Origin: Podarcis raffonei
Taxonomy: Eukaryota > Chordata > Lepidosauria > Squamata > Lacertidae
Assembly: GCF_027172205.1 (NCBI RefSeq)
Contig: NC_070607.1
Location: 3,730,001 to 3,794,000 of the forward strand
Length of the DNA stretch: 64,000 nt
Direction of reading: 5' to 3'
Shown here: positions 12,166 to 23,449 of the stretch, piece by piece
Layout: each line of letters starts with the position of its first letter
How positions within the stretch are numbered: the first letter of the stretch is position 1
Program-made: the position numbers and the translations under genes
Notes under the pieces: model-generated
What the model was told of the DNA's origin: nothing
Seen by the model: the letters and a program-made list of their open reading frames with translations, nothing else
Databases searched by the model: none

Positions 12166-13423
12166 CCCATATGGGGACTGGACTGGTGTTATCAGCACCA
12201 CGGTCTAACCAGCTGAGCTACTGTTGCTTGGAAGGGGAATTTTTCAAAAACCTTCCAAGAGAATATGAAGAACAATTATGTTAGCTTTTCCTTCTGATTT
12301 CCCTTCAGTTAATGTTTAACTATCAAAGCACAGCAGTGCGTGGCACCAGGGCCCATTTTAATATCAATCAACTATAAATATTAGATTGCAAAGAGCTGGT
12401 GAGGGGGACAATTCATAGTTTCAAAAAGGTGATGGTTGAATGCAGATCCTGGCTTAGTCTGAGCTTTATCCTTGTTCACTTCTTTAATTCTTTCATCTCT
12501 TCCATTCTGCTAGAAATAGTCTGATTTGCAGAATGCTGCCCAGATTTGGCCTAATTGCTACAGCAATAAATAAAACAGAATAAAATGCATAGTTCCATGT
12601 GCCTCTTCTTTCTTGATCTGCAGAACTGTACAGGCACAGCATGTTTGATGAGGAAAAAGAAACAGAAAAGGTAGGAGTGGCGCATAATTCTCACGGGGAA
12701 TTTTTCAAAAGAGATGGTAGAAACTGGAAACTTGCAAGATGAGATTCCAGATCTAAAGGGGCACACAGAGCTTTTAATAGCCTCCTTGGCATCAAACTGT
12801 CTGCACAGAGAGAGAGCAGACTCAACAAGAAAGTGAGGAATTCCAACGAACATATACAGTTTATATTTCCAATCCTGCCAACATGTTCTAATAGCAAACT
12901 TGGTGTTTCTTGTGCCAACTAGTATGGCAGTGGAATCGGATCATCATCAGACAAGGTGGAAGACTCCCCAAGTGTGCAGGAAATTATTATTTTGTAAAAG
13001 ACAGGAAGAGAAGGACAAAGGGAGACAATCCCACTAGACCTCCAAAAAGGGGGAACACAAGCAGAGTGCTGTTGGTGGAAGAGAACGTCTGAAAGAGTTG
13101 AAAGCTCCTGGATGAAAACAAGGCTGTATTGTTCCAAGCAGAGGAGCAAGAACAGCCTCCTGAACAACATAAAAAAGAAAAGGCAAGAGGATGCCTTCTG
13201 GCATTTATGATGTAAAAAACCAAGAAAGGAGAATTTCAGGATGTTCATTATTGATTTTGCATGTACTCAGGAAAAGAAAAGGAAATGACACCACTTTTTT
13301 TTCTTCCAGAAGAAATGCTTAATCCTTTAAGGTTTGCATTATTGTTGTCAATTATAGTAATATATTGATTTTGATCACATTTTCTTTCTATTGAAGTATA
13401 CTAGCATTGTAGCAGGAGGAAGC

Positions 13424-13468
13424 CAAACCAACCAACCAACCAACCAACCAACCAACCAACCAACCAAA
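13424..13468. repeat. (CCAA)n tetranucleotide repeat
   Basis: About eleven consecutive CCAA units. Confidence 0.95.
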
Positions 13469-13496
13469 AGCCCTACCATCAAATGAGTTATTTAAT

Positions 13497-13770
13497 AGAA
13501 TCATAGAGCAGGAAGAGACCCCAAGAGTCATCTAGTCCAACCCCCTGCAATGCAGGAATCTCAACAAAAGCATCCATGACAGATGGCTATCCTTCCAGCC
13601 ACTGCTTAAAAACTTCCAAGGAAGGAGAGTCCACCACCTTTGGAGGGACTCAGTTCTACTGCTGAACAACTGTCACCTCTTCAGAATCTCCTTTCTTGTA
13701 ACTTGAAGCCATTGGTTCAAGTCCTACCCTCCAGAGCAGGAGAAAACAAGCTTGCTCCAACTTCCATTTC
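13497..13770 (-). mobile_element. CR1 LINE 3' fragment
   Basis: It starts with GAATCATAGAGCAGGAAGAG, keeps the TCATCTAGTCCAACCCCCTG block, and continues into the reverse complement of the ORF2 end (CACCTCTTCAGAATCTCC, TTGTAACTTGAAGCCATTGG). It is more diverged than the CR1 copies at 33.6 and 59.8 kb. Confidence 0.8.
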
Positions 13771-13848
13771 ATTATTTATGCTGCCTTTCTAAAAGTGTGC
13801 AAATGTGTATTGCAATGTCATCAGTGCTGCTGGTAAAACATTCCAGTA

Positions 13849-13942
13849 CAGTGGTACCTCGGGTTACAGACGCTTCAGGTTACAGATGCTTCAGGTTACA
13901 GACTCTGCTAATCCAGAAATATCTCGGGTTAAGAACTTGATA
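13849..13942. mobile_element. TA-flanked CAGTGGTACC MITE, incomplete
   Basis: This copy starts at a TA with CAGTGGTACCTCGGGTTA and follows the family sequence for about 90 bp, then leaves it. The other end is missing. Complete relatives are at 22775, 48036 and 54510. Confidence 0.8.
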
Positions 13943-14309
13943 GCCCCTCTCAGCACCAAGGGTAACAAGGCACACCTGTTAATTGATGGCACAGCAACCC
14001 AGCACACCTTTTCTGAAACTCTTAGTGAGTACCTATATAAGCACATAACTCAGAACAACTGTCCTTCCCTGACCACTTTACCAATGGAAAGGATTAGGAG
14101 GAGGACTTAATTGTCCATTGTTCTAGTTACATATTTTATTCATTCATTCATTTATGCAAATTGTAACTTGTGCATGGAAAGTAAGGGGAAAGATGTTGCC
14201 GAAAATCAACAGATCACTTTAAACACCCAGTTTGCCTTTTTCTGTTTGAACTGTCAGCTCTTTGGGGGCAGGTTTCCTTACAATTTATCTGTAGAAGGGT
14301 AGCAAATGC

Positions 14310-14400
14310 AGTGCCCTCCAGTTGCTTTGGACTACAATTCCCATCATTCCTGCCATATTGCCAGGGGCTGATGGGATTTGGAGTTCAACGTATCTACAGG
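14310..14400. repeat. Fold-back element (ACTACAATTCCCATCAT core)
   Basis: TTGGACTACAATTCCCATCA and, further on, TGATGGGATTTGGAGTTCAA are the two arms of the same palindromic core found at 4751-4876 and 45579-45714. Ends are unclear. Confidence 0.6.
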
Positions 14401-15550
14401 ATACAACATTGGCTATCCTTGATTTTTAGGATTGTGTGGTGCATCATGACTCTATAAACCAACCTGCTCCAGACATGTATGCTAGCAAATGGTAGCTTTC
14501 GTCAGTCCCTTTCCAATTTCTTTTGCCTTCTAACCCTGAAAGGCTCTTTCATTTGTTTTTTTGAGGGGGAGAGAATCAATCCATACAGTGTGCAACCCTC
14601 TGAATGGTTTTTAGCCGGGTGTGTTACAGGAAAAGGCAAAGGGCGTGCAATGCTCTGAGAGTTTCCTCTTTTAACACTCAACTCCAGTCTGCGTGGCAGA
14701 GCACAGAAATACATCAAAGCTACAGTCTTCACACTTTTCACTCCCAAGCATTCTGTGGCTTGGTAGGCATGACTAGAGATTAATGGTGCAAGAGTTGCTA
14801 GGGCACATTACACCACACATGGAGAAACAGGGAGGAGATGGTACACAGAAAGTGTGCGGGGGAAAATAAGTTCAAAATACATTGGGCCAATAAAATCTTT
14901 ATTTTTGTGCACATTTAGAATGTTCTCTCTCTCCCCTTTTAATTATTTATATTTTTTTATTTTCCTGTGATTGGTGCTTTCCCTTCTTTGGCTTCTTTGC
15001 ATGCAAGATAAAGATCCTGCAACCACCTGCAAGTCTTCATGCAATCTCTGTGTCAACAGGTTTAAAGGCTTCATCAGAACAGTGAAAACAGATAATATTT
15101 GCAGGGTTGTTGCTTTTTAACATAGTACATGCAAAAATACAACATGAAAGTCTACCCCCTTTTCAAAATTGTACTGACAATTATCCATAATAATGAGGGA
15201 ATATCTTAAAAACACGAAGGCATGTTTTCAGTGAGATGAAAATGGTTTGAAAGAGGAATTGCTGCTCGTGGTACTCACACCTCTTACACTTTTGATTCCG
15301 GTAAACATGTTTTGTAGGTTTTATTTTTTTACTTTCAAAATCCTGCAAAACCTGTTTGGTCAGTGGAGAAGAAGATGTGTGTGTTCCCTGTGGAAAGCAA
15401 AATCTCTCTCAAGCCACTTTCTTTTACAAAATTCCTCCAGAGGTGCCTTTTTTCTCAGATGTTCCTTTACCAGCAGTTGGCAAATGTAAGTCTGACAGAT
15501 AAAGCTTCCCCCACCATTTACATTCATGCTAGGAAAAGCTTCTTCTCCCG

Positions 15551-15990
15551 ACAATACAATCCTATGCATGTCTACTCAGAGGTAAGGTAAAGGTAAGGGT
15601 AAAGGGACCCCTGACCATTAGGTCCAGTCGTGACTGACTCCGCTCATCTCGCTTTACTGGCCAAGGGAGCTGGCGTGCAGTTTCTGGGTCATGTGGCCAG
15701 CAGGACTAAGCCGCTTCTGGCGAACCAGAGCAGCGCATGGAAACGCCGTTTACCTTCCCGCTGGAGTGGTACCTATTTATTTACTTGCACTTTGACGTGC
15801 TTTCAAACTGCAGGGACCAAGCAACAGGAGCTCACCGTGTTGCAGGGATTCGAACCACTGACCTTCTGATTGGCAAGCCCTAGGCTCTGGGGTTTAACCC
15901 AAAGCGCCACTCGCGTCCCTCTACTCAGAAGTAAGCACCAGTAAATTCAGCTGGACTCACTCCTGGGTTAGTTTGCATAGGAGTACGGTG
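15551..15990. repeat. Fold-back repeat split by a SINE
   Basis: The left arm ACAATCCTATGCATGTCTAC ends at 15586. The right part resumes after the SINE with AGAAGTAAGCACCAGTAAAT and closes with GTTTGCATAGGAGTACGGTG. The Sauria SINE at 15587-15919 was inserted into it. Confidence 0.65.
15587..15919 (-). mobile_element. Sauria SINE, full length, with target duplication
   Basis: Read on the minus strand the element begins GGGACGCGAGTGGCGCTTTG (tRNA-type box A region), has GGTTCGAATCCC-like box B, and ends with GGGGTCCCTTTACCCTTACC, the BovB-like tail. It is flanked by TCTACTCAGAGGTAAG (15571-15586) and TCTACTCAGAAGTAAG (15920-15935), a 16-bp target duplication with one mismatch. RNA polymerase III boxes make it non-coding and dependent on BovB-type machinery. 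Confidence 0.9.
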
Positions 15991-17237
15991 TAAATTTCTG
16001 TGTCCAACATCTACTATGGTACACGTCAAATTCTACAGATAGAACACATACACACACTATAGCAAGTGGAGAAAACAATGTGAAGAAGGCTCACCCAAGA
16101 CATTTTGCTGCCTGAGGCAAAGGAAAAGCTGGCACTTCCCACACTCCAAATCCAGAAGCTGAACTGAACTGGAGACTGAATCTCCCCTTTACACTGTCTC
16201 TCTCTGTGTGTGTGCGTGTGTTGCACAGACTGCTCTGTCCTCCAACAGAAGGAACAACTGTGGGGCTCAGGATCTGCCCCCTGAGATGGGGGCTGGCCCC
16301 AGTATAGCATATTTTTGCCTATAAAGGTTTAAATGCACTTTCCAACACAAAACAGTTAAAATGATTAAGAATTGTTGTAAAATTGTGAACCTTTCACCCT
16401 CTCTGGAGATGTTTGTTATATGAAGCAATGTTGCCAGCAGAATGTCTGAGATCAAGAAGTGATGTTTGGGCAACAAGACTATATGTGTGTGTGTATATAT
16501 GTATGTTTAAAGGGTTCGTGTCCTGCTTGCAAATATGATGAATCACAGACTCATTCCATTTACCATAGTTTTTGGGTCCTGTGAGGTTAACAAACAACAA
16601 GGGGTGCCAGAAGGCCAACCAAGGTGACTGGCCAGTCTGTATGTTGATGTGTGACAGGGGTGTGTGTGTGTGTCAGACTGGGATCTGAGATGGCTAGTAG
16701 TGGGGCTCCTTTTCTTGGGAGTTCAGATCCCTGGTATGGTAAACCTCTAGAGAGAAAAACAAATCCTTTGCTTTCTAGAATTAAGCATACGGTCACCACT
16801 TTTTTCTTTGCGAAAGAAACAAGACAATTCCAACATGTATCCTTTCTCCTCATCACAGTATCTACTTATCAGAAAGACAGCAATACAAACTGAATTTCTG
16901 CTTGCCATTCAGCTGGCAAGAGGAAAAAACAACGCTTGTGGATAAGGGTCTTCATAGCACAGTAGTTTGGCTGCAATGACAAACCTCTGATGTTGGGAGG
17001 AAAATGTGCCTGGTTCTGCCTGGTGAGAGATGTTCACCCTCCCTGGAACAACAGGCATTGCAGGAGGGCAGGTGTCTTGCGCACATGCACACACACACAC
17101 CATTCCCATTGCATTCTCTTAATCCTAAATGTTAGGGAGCAAGCCCAGTGTAAAATCAAATGGCTCATTTCTAAGCAAACATGCTCAAGGTCAAAGTGCA
17201 GAAAATAGAAAGTTTATCTGAGAAAAATTTAGGTAGG

Positions 17238-17390
17238 TAGCTGTGTTGGTCTGATGCAGTGGGAAAAAAATTCAAAAAAAGTTTGTTCTGGGTACAGTAT
17301 AAGCTTTCTGAAGTATCTGAAGAAGTGTGCATGCATACTAAAGATCATACCCAGAACAAACTTAGTTGGTCTCTAACGTGCTACTGGACA
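17238..17390. repeat. Dispersed repeat (TAGCTGTGTTGGTCTG type)
   Basis: TAGGTAGCTGTGTTGGTCTG opens the block, ATAAGCTTTCTGAAG..ATCTGAAGAAGTGTGCATGC lies in the middle and GTTGGTCTCTAACGTGCTAC near the end. This is a repeat I know from many reptile sequences but cannot name. The GTTTGTTCTGGGTA / ATACCCAGAACAAAC parts are inverted copies. Confidence 0.6.
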
Positions 17391-17899
17391 TTTAAAAAAT
17401 AAATAAATACTGAGACAAATTAAATAACTTTAACCACAGATGCTACTGCAGCAGACTTGAGTCTACTGCAGCATCTGAACTGGCTGCATACAGAAGTATG
17501 AAGGACGAAGCCACACAGTTTCATCATATAAATGACAGAAGGTTTTATTTCCACCCCCTTTATTCCAATCCCTGTATATATGCTCATGTTTCTTTAGTTT
17601 CTCAGACATTAAGAACAGGAAATGTATTTGTAGGAAACCAAATGCCGAGATTCTCACCTAATCATTTGGATGATTGAGACAGAAGGCTTTCCTGGGAACC
17701 CTAGGCTTGTTCGGACAATTATTAAGAGTTCATGGACAAGATGGGAGATGAGCATCCCTGAACGGCATCTTGTCCATCACTAATAATCTTCCCCAACTGC
17801 AATAGGCAGCTACAGGTGAGTTGTGAATTCACAGGGGCAAACTGATGGTAAAACGTGGAACAGGCCACAGAAGCCCCAGTAACATGCAGGGATTTCATG

Positions 17900-17993
17900 C
17901 ATAGCTGTGAACGTTTCTCCCTTTTTTTAAAAGGGAAATTCCCTTATTCTGAATAGGATTCCTCGCAAGAAAAGGGAAAAGTTGACAGCTATG
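17900..17993. mobile_element. 94-bp hAT-type MITE with perfect 8-bp target duplication
   Basis: It begins CATAGCTGTGAACGTTTCTC and ends AAAAGTTGACAGCTATG, an imperfect terminal inverted repeat of about 25 bp. ATTTCATG flanks it on both sides (17892-17899 and 17994-18001). There is no coding capacity. Confidence 0.85.
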
Positions 17994-18534
17994 ATTTCAT
18001 GGCACATGTAAGTGGTTCCTTGATAGGCAGGTCAACGTGGAAAGGATTCTCTAGGTAAGGTAAGGAAAATGTGCCACAGAGCTAAACAATCACTCTTCTG
18101 ACTCAGGGGTGACACTGACTTATCTGCATGTGAACCAAGATACAGACAAAAGCTCTTTTTGAGCACCAACAGTGGCTTGCTCAGAATCCTTCCCAAAAAC
18201 CATCTGAGCTGCTCATTAGTGTTTCCTGGATTGTCCGATTCCTCCATGGCTACTAATTCCAGCCTTTGAGTCCCTTGAGTTTCACTTTCATCCATTTGTC
18301 TAGTTTTTCTTTCCTTGGTAAAAAATTGTATGAAAATCTGAATCACAGACACATTTTACAAAACAAAACTGAGAGGAAGAATGTGTTGTGCTCACTGAAT
18401 TTGCTTTCGCTTTTGTCCCTCACAGAATACACACACAAACTGTGGTAATTTGCCAGCCATTATTCAAGGCACCTTCTTTTCTGCCTATCATCTAATACCC
18501 TACAACAATTCACTGAATTAATAAAGACTTAAGC

Positions 18535-18622
18535 TGAAATCCTATAACCACTTACCTGGGAGTAAGCTCCATTTAACTCAATGGGACTCACTAAACGTGT
18601 ATAACATTGCACTGTAAGGGAT
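18535..18622. repeat. Fold-back repeat (AATCCTATAACCACTTACC family)
   Basis: The order TGAAATCCTATAACCACTTA, CCTGGGAGTAAGCTCCATTT, AACTCAATGGGACTCACTAA is the palindromic repeat family also present at 8985 and 15551. Confidence 0.6.
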
Positions 18623-19394
18623 GCAACTAAAGATGGATTTTGTAGGCAATGTAGCTCCCTTTGAAATGCAGAATTTCAGAGCAGTGCAGAGAATTTAAGG
18701 AGAAGTCACTTAATGGTACTATTAAAGTTGGCTGTTGCACAGACCCTGAGAGCTAAACCCTTTTTGTCCTACTCACGTGGCCAAGATTTGCATTTAACTT
18801 ACTGGACATGCCTGATGGGTTTTGGTACTCCACCTCAGTGGATGCTGCAAGTCTCTTGAGACAGCCCCTCCTCACCCATCCTGCCAGGCCCTGTGGCTTG
18901 CCTTGCCCACCTGGGCCTCCAACCCTTAGCAGGTGCGCCTTCCCCCAATGTGACCACAGGCACATGCAAAAGAGAGGTTTTCTGAATGCACCATTGCTCC
19001 CAAGTCAACTGTCTGAGGGGTGGGGGCGTTAAAGGCAAGTGCAAGGCCCAGAGAAAATCACTAAACTAACCCCCAGGATCTGTACAACCCACCCCTTTTA
19101 AAATATTTGAAATTAAAGCAACTTTTTGGCAAGCGTACTTCTAATTCCTGAGGACAGACAACAACATTCTTCAGCAGAGCTCTTTGCTCTGACCCCTGTT
19201 CTAAACTCCAGGGAGAAATGTGACAGTGTTCATAAACAACATGGTGAAGCTCTGACAAGTACTTGGCCGCTCAGAGAATCCAGTTTTTGGCTTGCAGCGT
19301 GGCTCCTTCCACTTTCCCTCTGGCTCAGCCTCCGCAGCAGGGCCTTCTGATGCCCCCATCCTCTGGCTTAGGAGGGCTCCTGCTGAGAGAGGCA
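18623..19394. other. Intron sequence with no recognisable feature
   Basis: Overlapping open frames occur on both strands because the block is C-rich, but none matches a protein I know. Confidence 0.4.
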
Positions 19395-19396
19395 TA

Positions 19397-20925
19397 CAGT
19401 GAGGGGAAAAAGTATTTGATCCCCTGCTAAATTTGCCCGTTTGCCCTCTGACGAAGAAATGACCAGTCCATAATTGTAATGGTAGGTTTATTGTAGCTGT
19501 GAGAGACAGAATAACAACAGGAAAACCCCCAGAAACCCAGAAGACAAAAGTCAGAGATTGATGTGCATTATAATGAGTGAAATAAGTATTTGATCCCCTA
19601 TCAACCAGCCAGATGTCAGTCTACCTGGTATCTTCACTGTATGTAAGGAGCTGAGATTAGAAGCACCTGCTGTAAGGGAGAGGTCTTACCTTTAATCCCA
19701 GCTCATTGCAGTACCTGTACAAAAGACACCTGTCGACAGAAGCAATCAATCCAGCAGATTCCAAAGTAGCCACCATGACCAAGACCAAAGAGCTGTCCAG
19801 TGATGTCAGGGACAAGACTGTAGACCAGCACAAGGCTGGACTGGTCTACAAGACTATTGCCAAGGAGCTTGGTGACAAGGTGACCACAGTTGGTGAAATA
19901 ATTTTCAAATGGAAGGAACACAAAATAACTGTCAGCCTCCCTCAGTCTGGGGCTCCATGCAAGATCTCATCTCGTGGAGTTGCAATGATCAGGAGAACAG
20001 TGATGAAGCAGCTGAGAACTTGTCGATGATCTCAGGGCAGCTGGGACCATAATCACCATAAAAACAGTTGGTAACACACTACGCTGTTGAGGACTGAGAT
20101 CTTGCAGAGCCCGCAAGGTCCTCTTGCTCAAGACAGCACATGTACAGGCCCGTCTGCACTTTGTCAATGCACATCTGAATGACCCAGAGGAGAACTGGGT
20201 GAAAGTGTTCTGGTCAGATGAGACCAAAATTGAGCTCTTTGGCATCAACTCAACTTGCTGTGTTTGGTGGAAGAGGAATACTGTCTACGACCCCAAGAAC
20301 ACCATCTCCACCGTCAAACATGGAGGGGGACACATTATGCTTTGGGGGTGTTTTTCTGCTAAGGGGACAGGACACCTTCACTGCATCGAAGGGATGATGG
20401 ACAGGATCATGTAACGTCAAATCTTGGGTGAGCACCACCTTCCCTCAGCCAGGGCATTGAAAATGGGTTGAGGATGGGTATTCCAGCATGACAATGACCC
20501 AAACACACAGCCAAGGCAACAAAGGAGTGGCTCAAGAAGAAGCACATTAAGGTCCTGGAGTGGCCTAGCCAGTCTCCAGACCCTAATCCCATCAAAAATC
20601 TGTGGAGGGAGCTGAAGGTTCGAGTAGCTACATATCAGCCTTGAAATCTTACTGACTTGGAGAGGATCTGCAAAGAGGAGTGGGACAAATTACCTCCTGA
20701 GATGTGTACTAAGTCATCTTTTGCAAAGGGATCAAATACTTATTTCAATCATAATGCACATTAATCTCTGACTTTTGTCTTCTGTTTTTCTGGGGGTTTT
20801 CCTGTTGTTATTCTGTCTCTCACACCTGCAATAAACCTACCATTACAATTATGGACTGGGCATTTCTTCGTCAGAGGGCAAATGGGCAAATTTAGCAGGG
20901 GATCAAATACTTTCCCCCCTCCCTG
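19397..20925 (+). mobile_element. Complete-length Tc1-like DNA transposon
   Basis: The element is bounded by TA dinucleotides (19395-19396 and 20926-20927). Its ends are inverted repeats of about 200 bp. The outer parts share AAGTATTTGATCCCCTGCTA, AATTTGCCC and TGCCCTCTGACGAAGAAAT. A second inner transposase-site copy, TAAGTATTTGATCCCC, lies at both inner edges (the IR/DR layout). The nucleotide sequence follows a Tc1 family I remember from ray-finned fish, lampreys and frogs nearly word for word. It carries a broken transposase and cannot move by itself. Confidence 0.93.
19775..20715 (+). pseudogene. Tc1-like transposase, inactive
   Basis: The frame opens with MTKTKELSSDVRDK and includes the paired-type DNA-binding part (YKTIAKELGDKVTTVG, FKWKEH). 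The catalytic region shows the first Asp in VFWSDETK (about 20210) and the second in FQHDNDPN (about 20480-20505). At the third position the usual PIENLW is PIKNLW (about 20590), so the catalytic Glu of the DD34E triad is lost. Reading frame is interrupted at several places: the first part stops after 108 codons (20029), the catalytic part stops at about 20414. Compared with the fish-type sequence I remember, a short piece near 20010 and about 65 bp encoding the C-terminal end near 20715 are missing. Confidence 0.9.
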
Positions 20926-21589
20926 TACATATAATCTGGAACACACCACAAGTGTTCCAGGGGGCCCAGGCTAGTCACAATGATCACCCCCTACCCCCGA
21001 GCAACAGCTGAAGAGCCAACAATATTGTCTGACGAAGGCAAAACAAAGGCAAGGGACCTTTTAGCCCCCTCCCCTGTTAGTGTGAAAAGCACCCTTTCTT
21101 GAAGCACCTCAGGGCCAAACTACACAGGACGTATGTTATGCATGACTGCAACTCCCAATGTTGCACCTGAAAGTTCCTGAATTGCTTGGAGGTAGTGCAC
21201 CTTCTCTACCTGCCCCAATCAAACACCCGCCCCTTCATGAAGCTGTTCTTAGCTCCACCAGTGGGTATAGGGCACCTGCATTTTGTCTGTCTTTCCCCCT
21301 CTACTGAAGCTACTAGCAACTTCAGAAGTTTGCAGATGGATGGCTGCAGGACGATACTATTTCCATCAGGAAAATTATGCAAGGGAAAAGGTGGCTGCCC
21401 CAACCAAAATCAGACCTGCTTCTGATTTCAGAATAGATATCCGAACAGGAAGCCACAGATTCCTTGTGTCACTCACATGCACCTTGGCTGCCAGTTGCTC
21501 AATATCATTCTCTGCACCTTAGCTGGATGACAGGTGCCCAGTAAGGGAAGCTCTGCCAAACTGGCCTCCTTTGCTGTTCACACTGGATA

Positions 21590-21951
21590 AGGTAAAGGTA
21601 CCCCTGGCCGTATGGGCCAGTCGTGTCCGACTCTAGGGTTGTGCGCCCATCTCACTTAAGAGGCCGGGGGCCAGCGCTGTCCGAGGACACTTCCGGGTCA
21701 CGTGGCCAGCGTGACGAAGCTGCAGCTGGCGAGCCAGCACCAGCGCAGCACACGGAAACGCCGTTTACCTTCCCGCTATAAAGCGGTCCCCATTTATCTA
21801 CTTGCACTTAAGAGTGCTTTCGAACTGCTAGGTGGGCAGGAGCTGGGACCGAACGATGGGAGCTCACCCCGCCGCGGGGATTCGAACCGCCGACCATGCG
21901 ATCGGCAAGTCCTAGGCGCTGAGGTTTTACCCACAGCGCCACCCGCGTCCC
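21590..21951 (-). mobile_element. Sauria SINE, second subfamily, with target duplication
   Basis: The minus strand starts GGGACGCGGGTGGCGCTGTG, carries the box B GGTTCGAATCC, and ends in GGGGTACCTTTACC. The 12-bp TCACACTGGATA flanks it on both sides (21578-21589 and 21952-21963). The body differs from the 15.6-kb copy at many sites (for example CTATAAAGCGGTCC in place of the usual CGGAGTGGTACC region), so it belongs to another subfamily. Confidence 0.9.
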
Positions 21952-22289
21952 TCACACTGGATAGGGAGGGGTTAAAGAGCCTCTGGCTTGTGTCTCAGCT
22001 TGGGAGAAATTGGCCTAATGTGCCTATAGACTGCAGGTGAGTAATAAAAGAGACAACCTCTGGGATCCAGACTTGGCCCCCGTGACTTCCAGTCGCCCAT
22101 CCCTATAGTTAAGTCATGCATTTCTTCATTTCTTGCACTGTTCCTGTGCCAAAGTGTGAGCGAATACTGAGGTATGCAAGTTTTGGGCATGTTGGGGATG
22201 AATAACCTATCTGAGCACCAGCGGTGGAAAAACAGTGTGGAATTCTAGGAAGCCAATGCAAGTGAAATATGTGTCGTTTTTAGTGTAGG

Positions 22290-22412
22290 TCTGGGGTAAC
22301 CAACACGGGGCACTCCCTATGTTATTGGACTACAACTTCCATCATCCCTGACCCTCGGTTGTGCTGGATGAGGTTGATAGGGACAGTGTCCACAGCTTGA
22401 AGAGGGCACCAC
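22290..22412. repeat. Fold-back element (ACTACAACTTCCATCAT core)
   Basis: GGCACTCCCTATGTTATTGG and ACTACAACTTCCATCATCCC form the left arm. The right arm is GAAGAGGGCACCACGTTGCC. It is related to the fold-back elements at 4751 and 45579. Confidence 0.55.
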
Positions 22413-22774
22413 GTTGCCTACCCTTGTTCTATATGGACTTTGGCAAACTTGCCATTAACTCCACCTATGCCAGGTCACACACTCAGCATCAGCAAACCAG
22501 AATGACCACCATCACAGGGATCTCCATCCCATTCACATTATTTTCTTTTCTTTTTCCCATCCCATTCACAATTTCTCAGCTGCTAGTGAAGTCTGGTCCT
22601 TTTCGTTTTACGAACATACCACAGCGAGAGCATCACCTGCCTTCCACAACAACATTTTCCCTTGTGAAAAATTCTGGGCCATCATGCTTACTATTTGAAA
22701 CCCCTGGCATTAAAGCCTGTGGCCACCTTCTTATCGCCGGAGAGAACAAGGCACATAACCTCTTTTTCATTATA

Positions 22775-22993
22775 CAGTGGTACCTCGGGTTACATACGCT
22801 TCAGACTCCGCTAACCCAGAAATAGTACCTCAGGTTAAGAACTTTGCTTGAGGATGAGAACAGAAATTGTGCTCCGGCGGCATGGCGGCAGCAGGAGGCC
22901 CCATTAGCTAAAGTAGTGCTTCAGGTTAAGAACAGTTTCAGTTTAAGAATGGACCTCTGGAATGAATTAAGTACTTAACCCGAGGTACCACTG
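22775..22993. mobile_element. TA-flanked CAGTGGTACC MITE, complete
   Basis: It begins CAGTGGTACCTCGGGTTA and ends TTAACCCGAGGTACCACTG, an 18-19 bp terminal inverted repeat, between TA dinucleotides. The interior repeats the word TTCAGGTTAAGAAC. The TA duplication and the CAGT..CTC ends suggest a Tc1/mariner (Tigger-like) MITE. 219 bp, no coding capacity. Confidence 0.88.
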
Positions 22994-23449
22994 TATATGT
23001 TTATAGGTAAAATATGGCGGGGTTTTTTTTAAAAAAGAAAGAAATCTGCGTTACTTTCAGTTTACACCTCTGTGTTAAAACAGCCTCACAGAACATATGT
23101 AATCCTGCCTGCCCTATAGCACTACAAGTCCCACTTCCCGAAAACGATGCCCAGCAAAACACTTTTCTTTTTTTAAAAAGCGCTGTTCTCACTCTAGCAG
23201 TGACACTACAGTCTCCCAGCTGAACAGATTCCACATTGTCTCAGGGCTCCAGCAAGAGAACTGGGGGCTCTTACGAGTTGTTTGTGGGGCTGGCACTGCC
23301 TGGCTAAGCAGACTTGGGCACGTCGTTTTGCCTTGCGCACCCAGTTTTCTCCCCCACAAGGAATATAATCCGGAGAGTCCTTCCTACCTTCCCTCCGTGG
23401 ACGAGTCTCCAGCTCTTCTCACTATTTCTTGAAGTGGGGTCTTGCCCAG

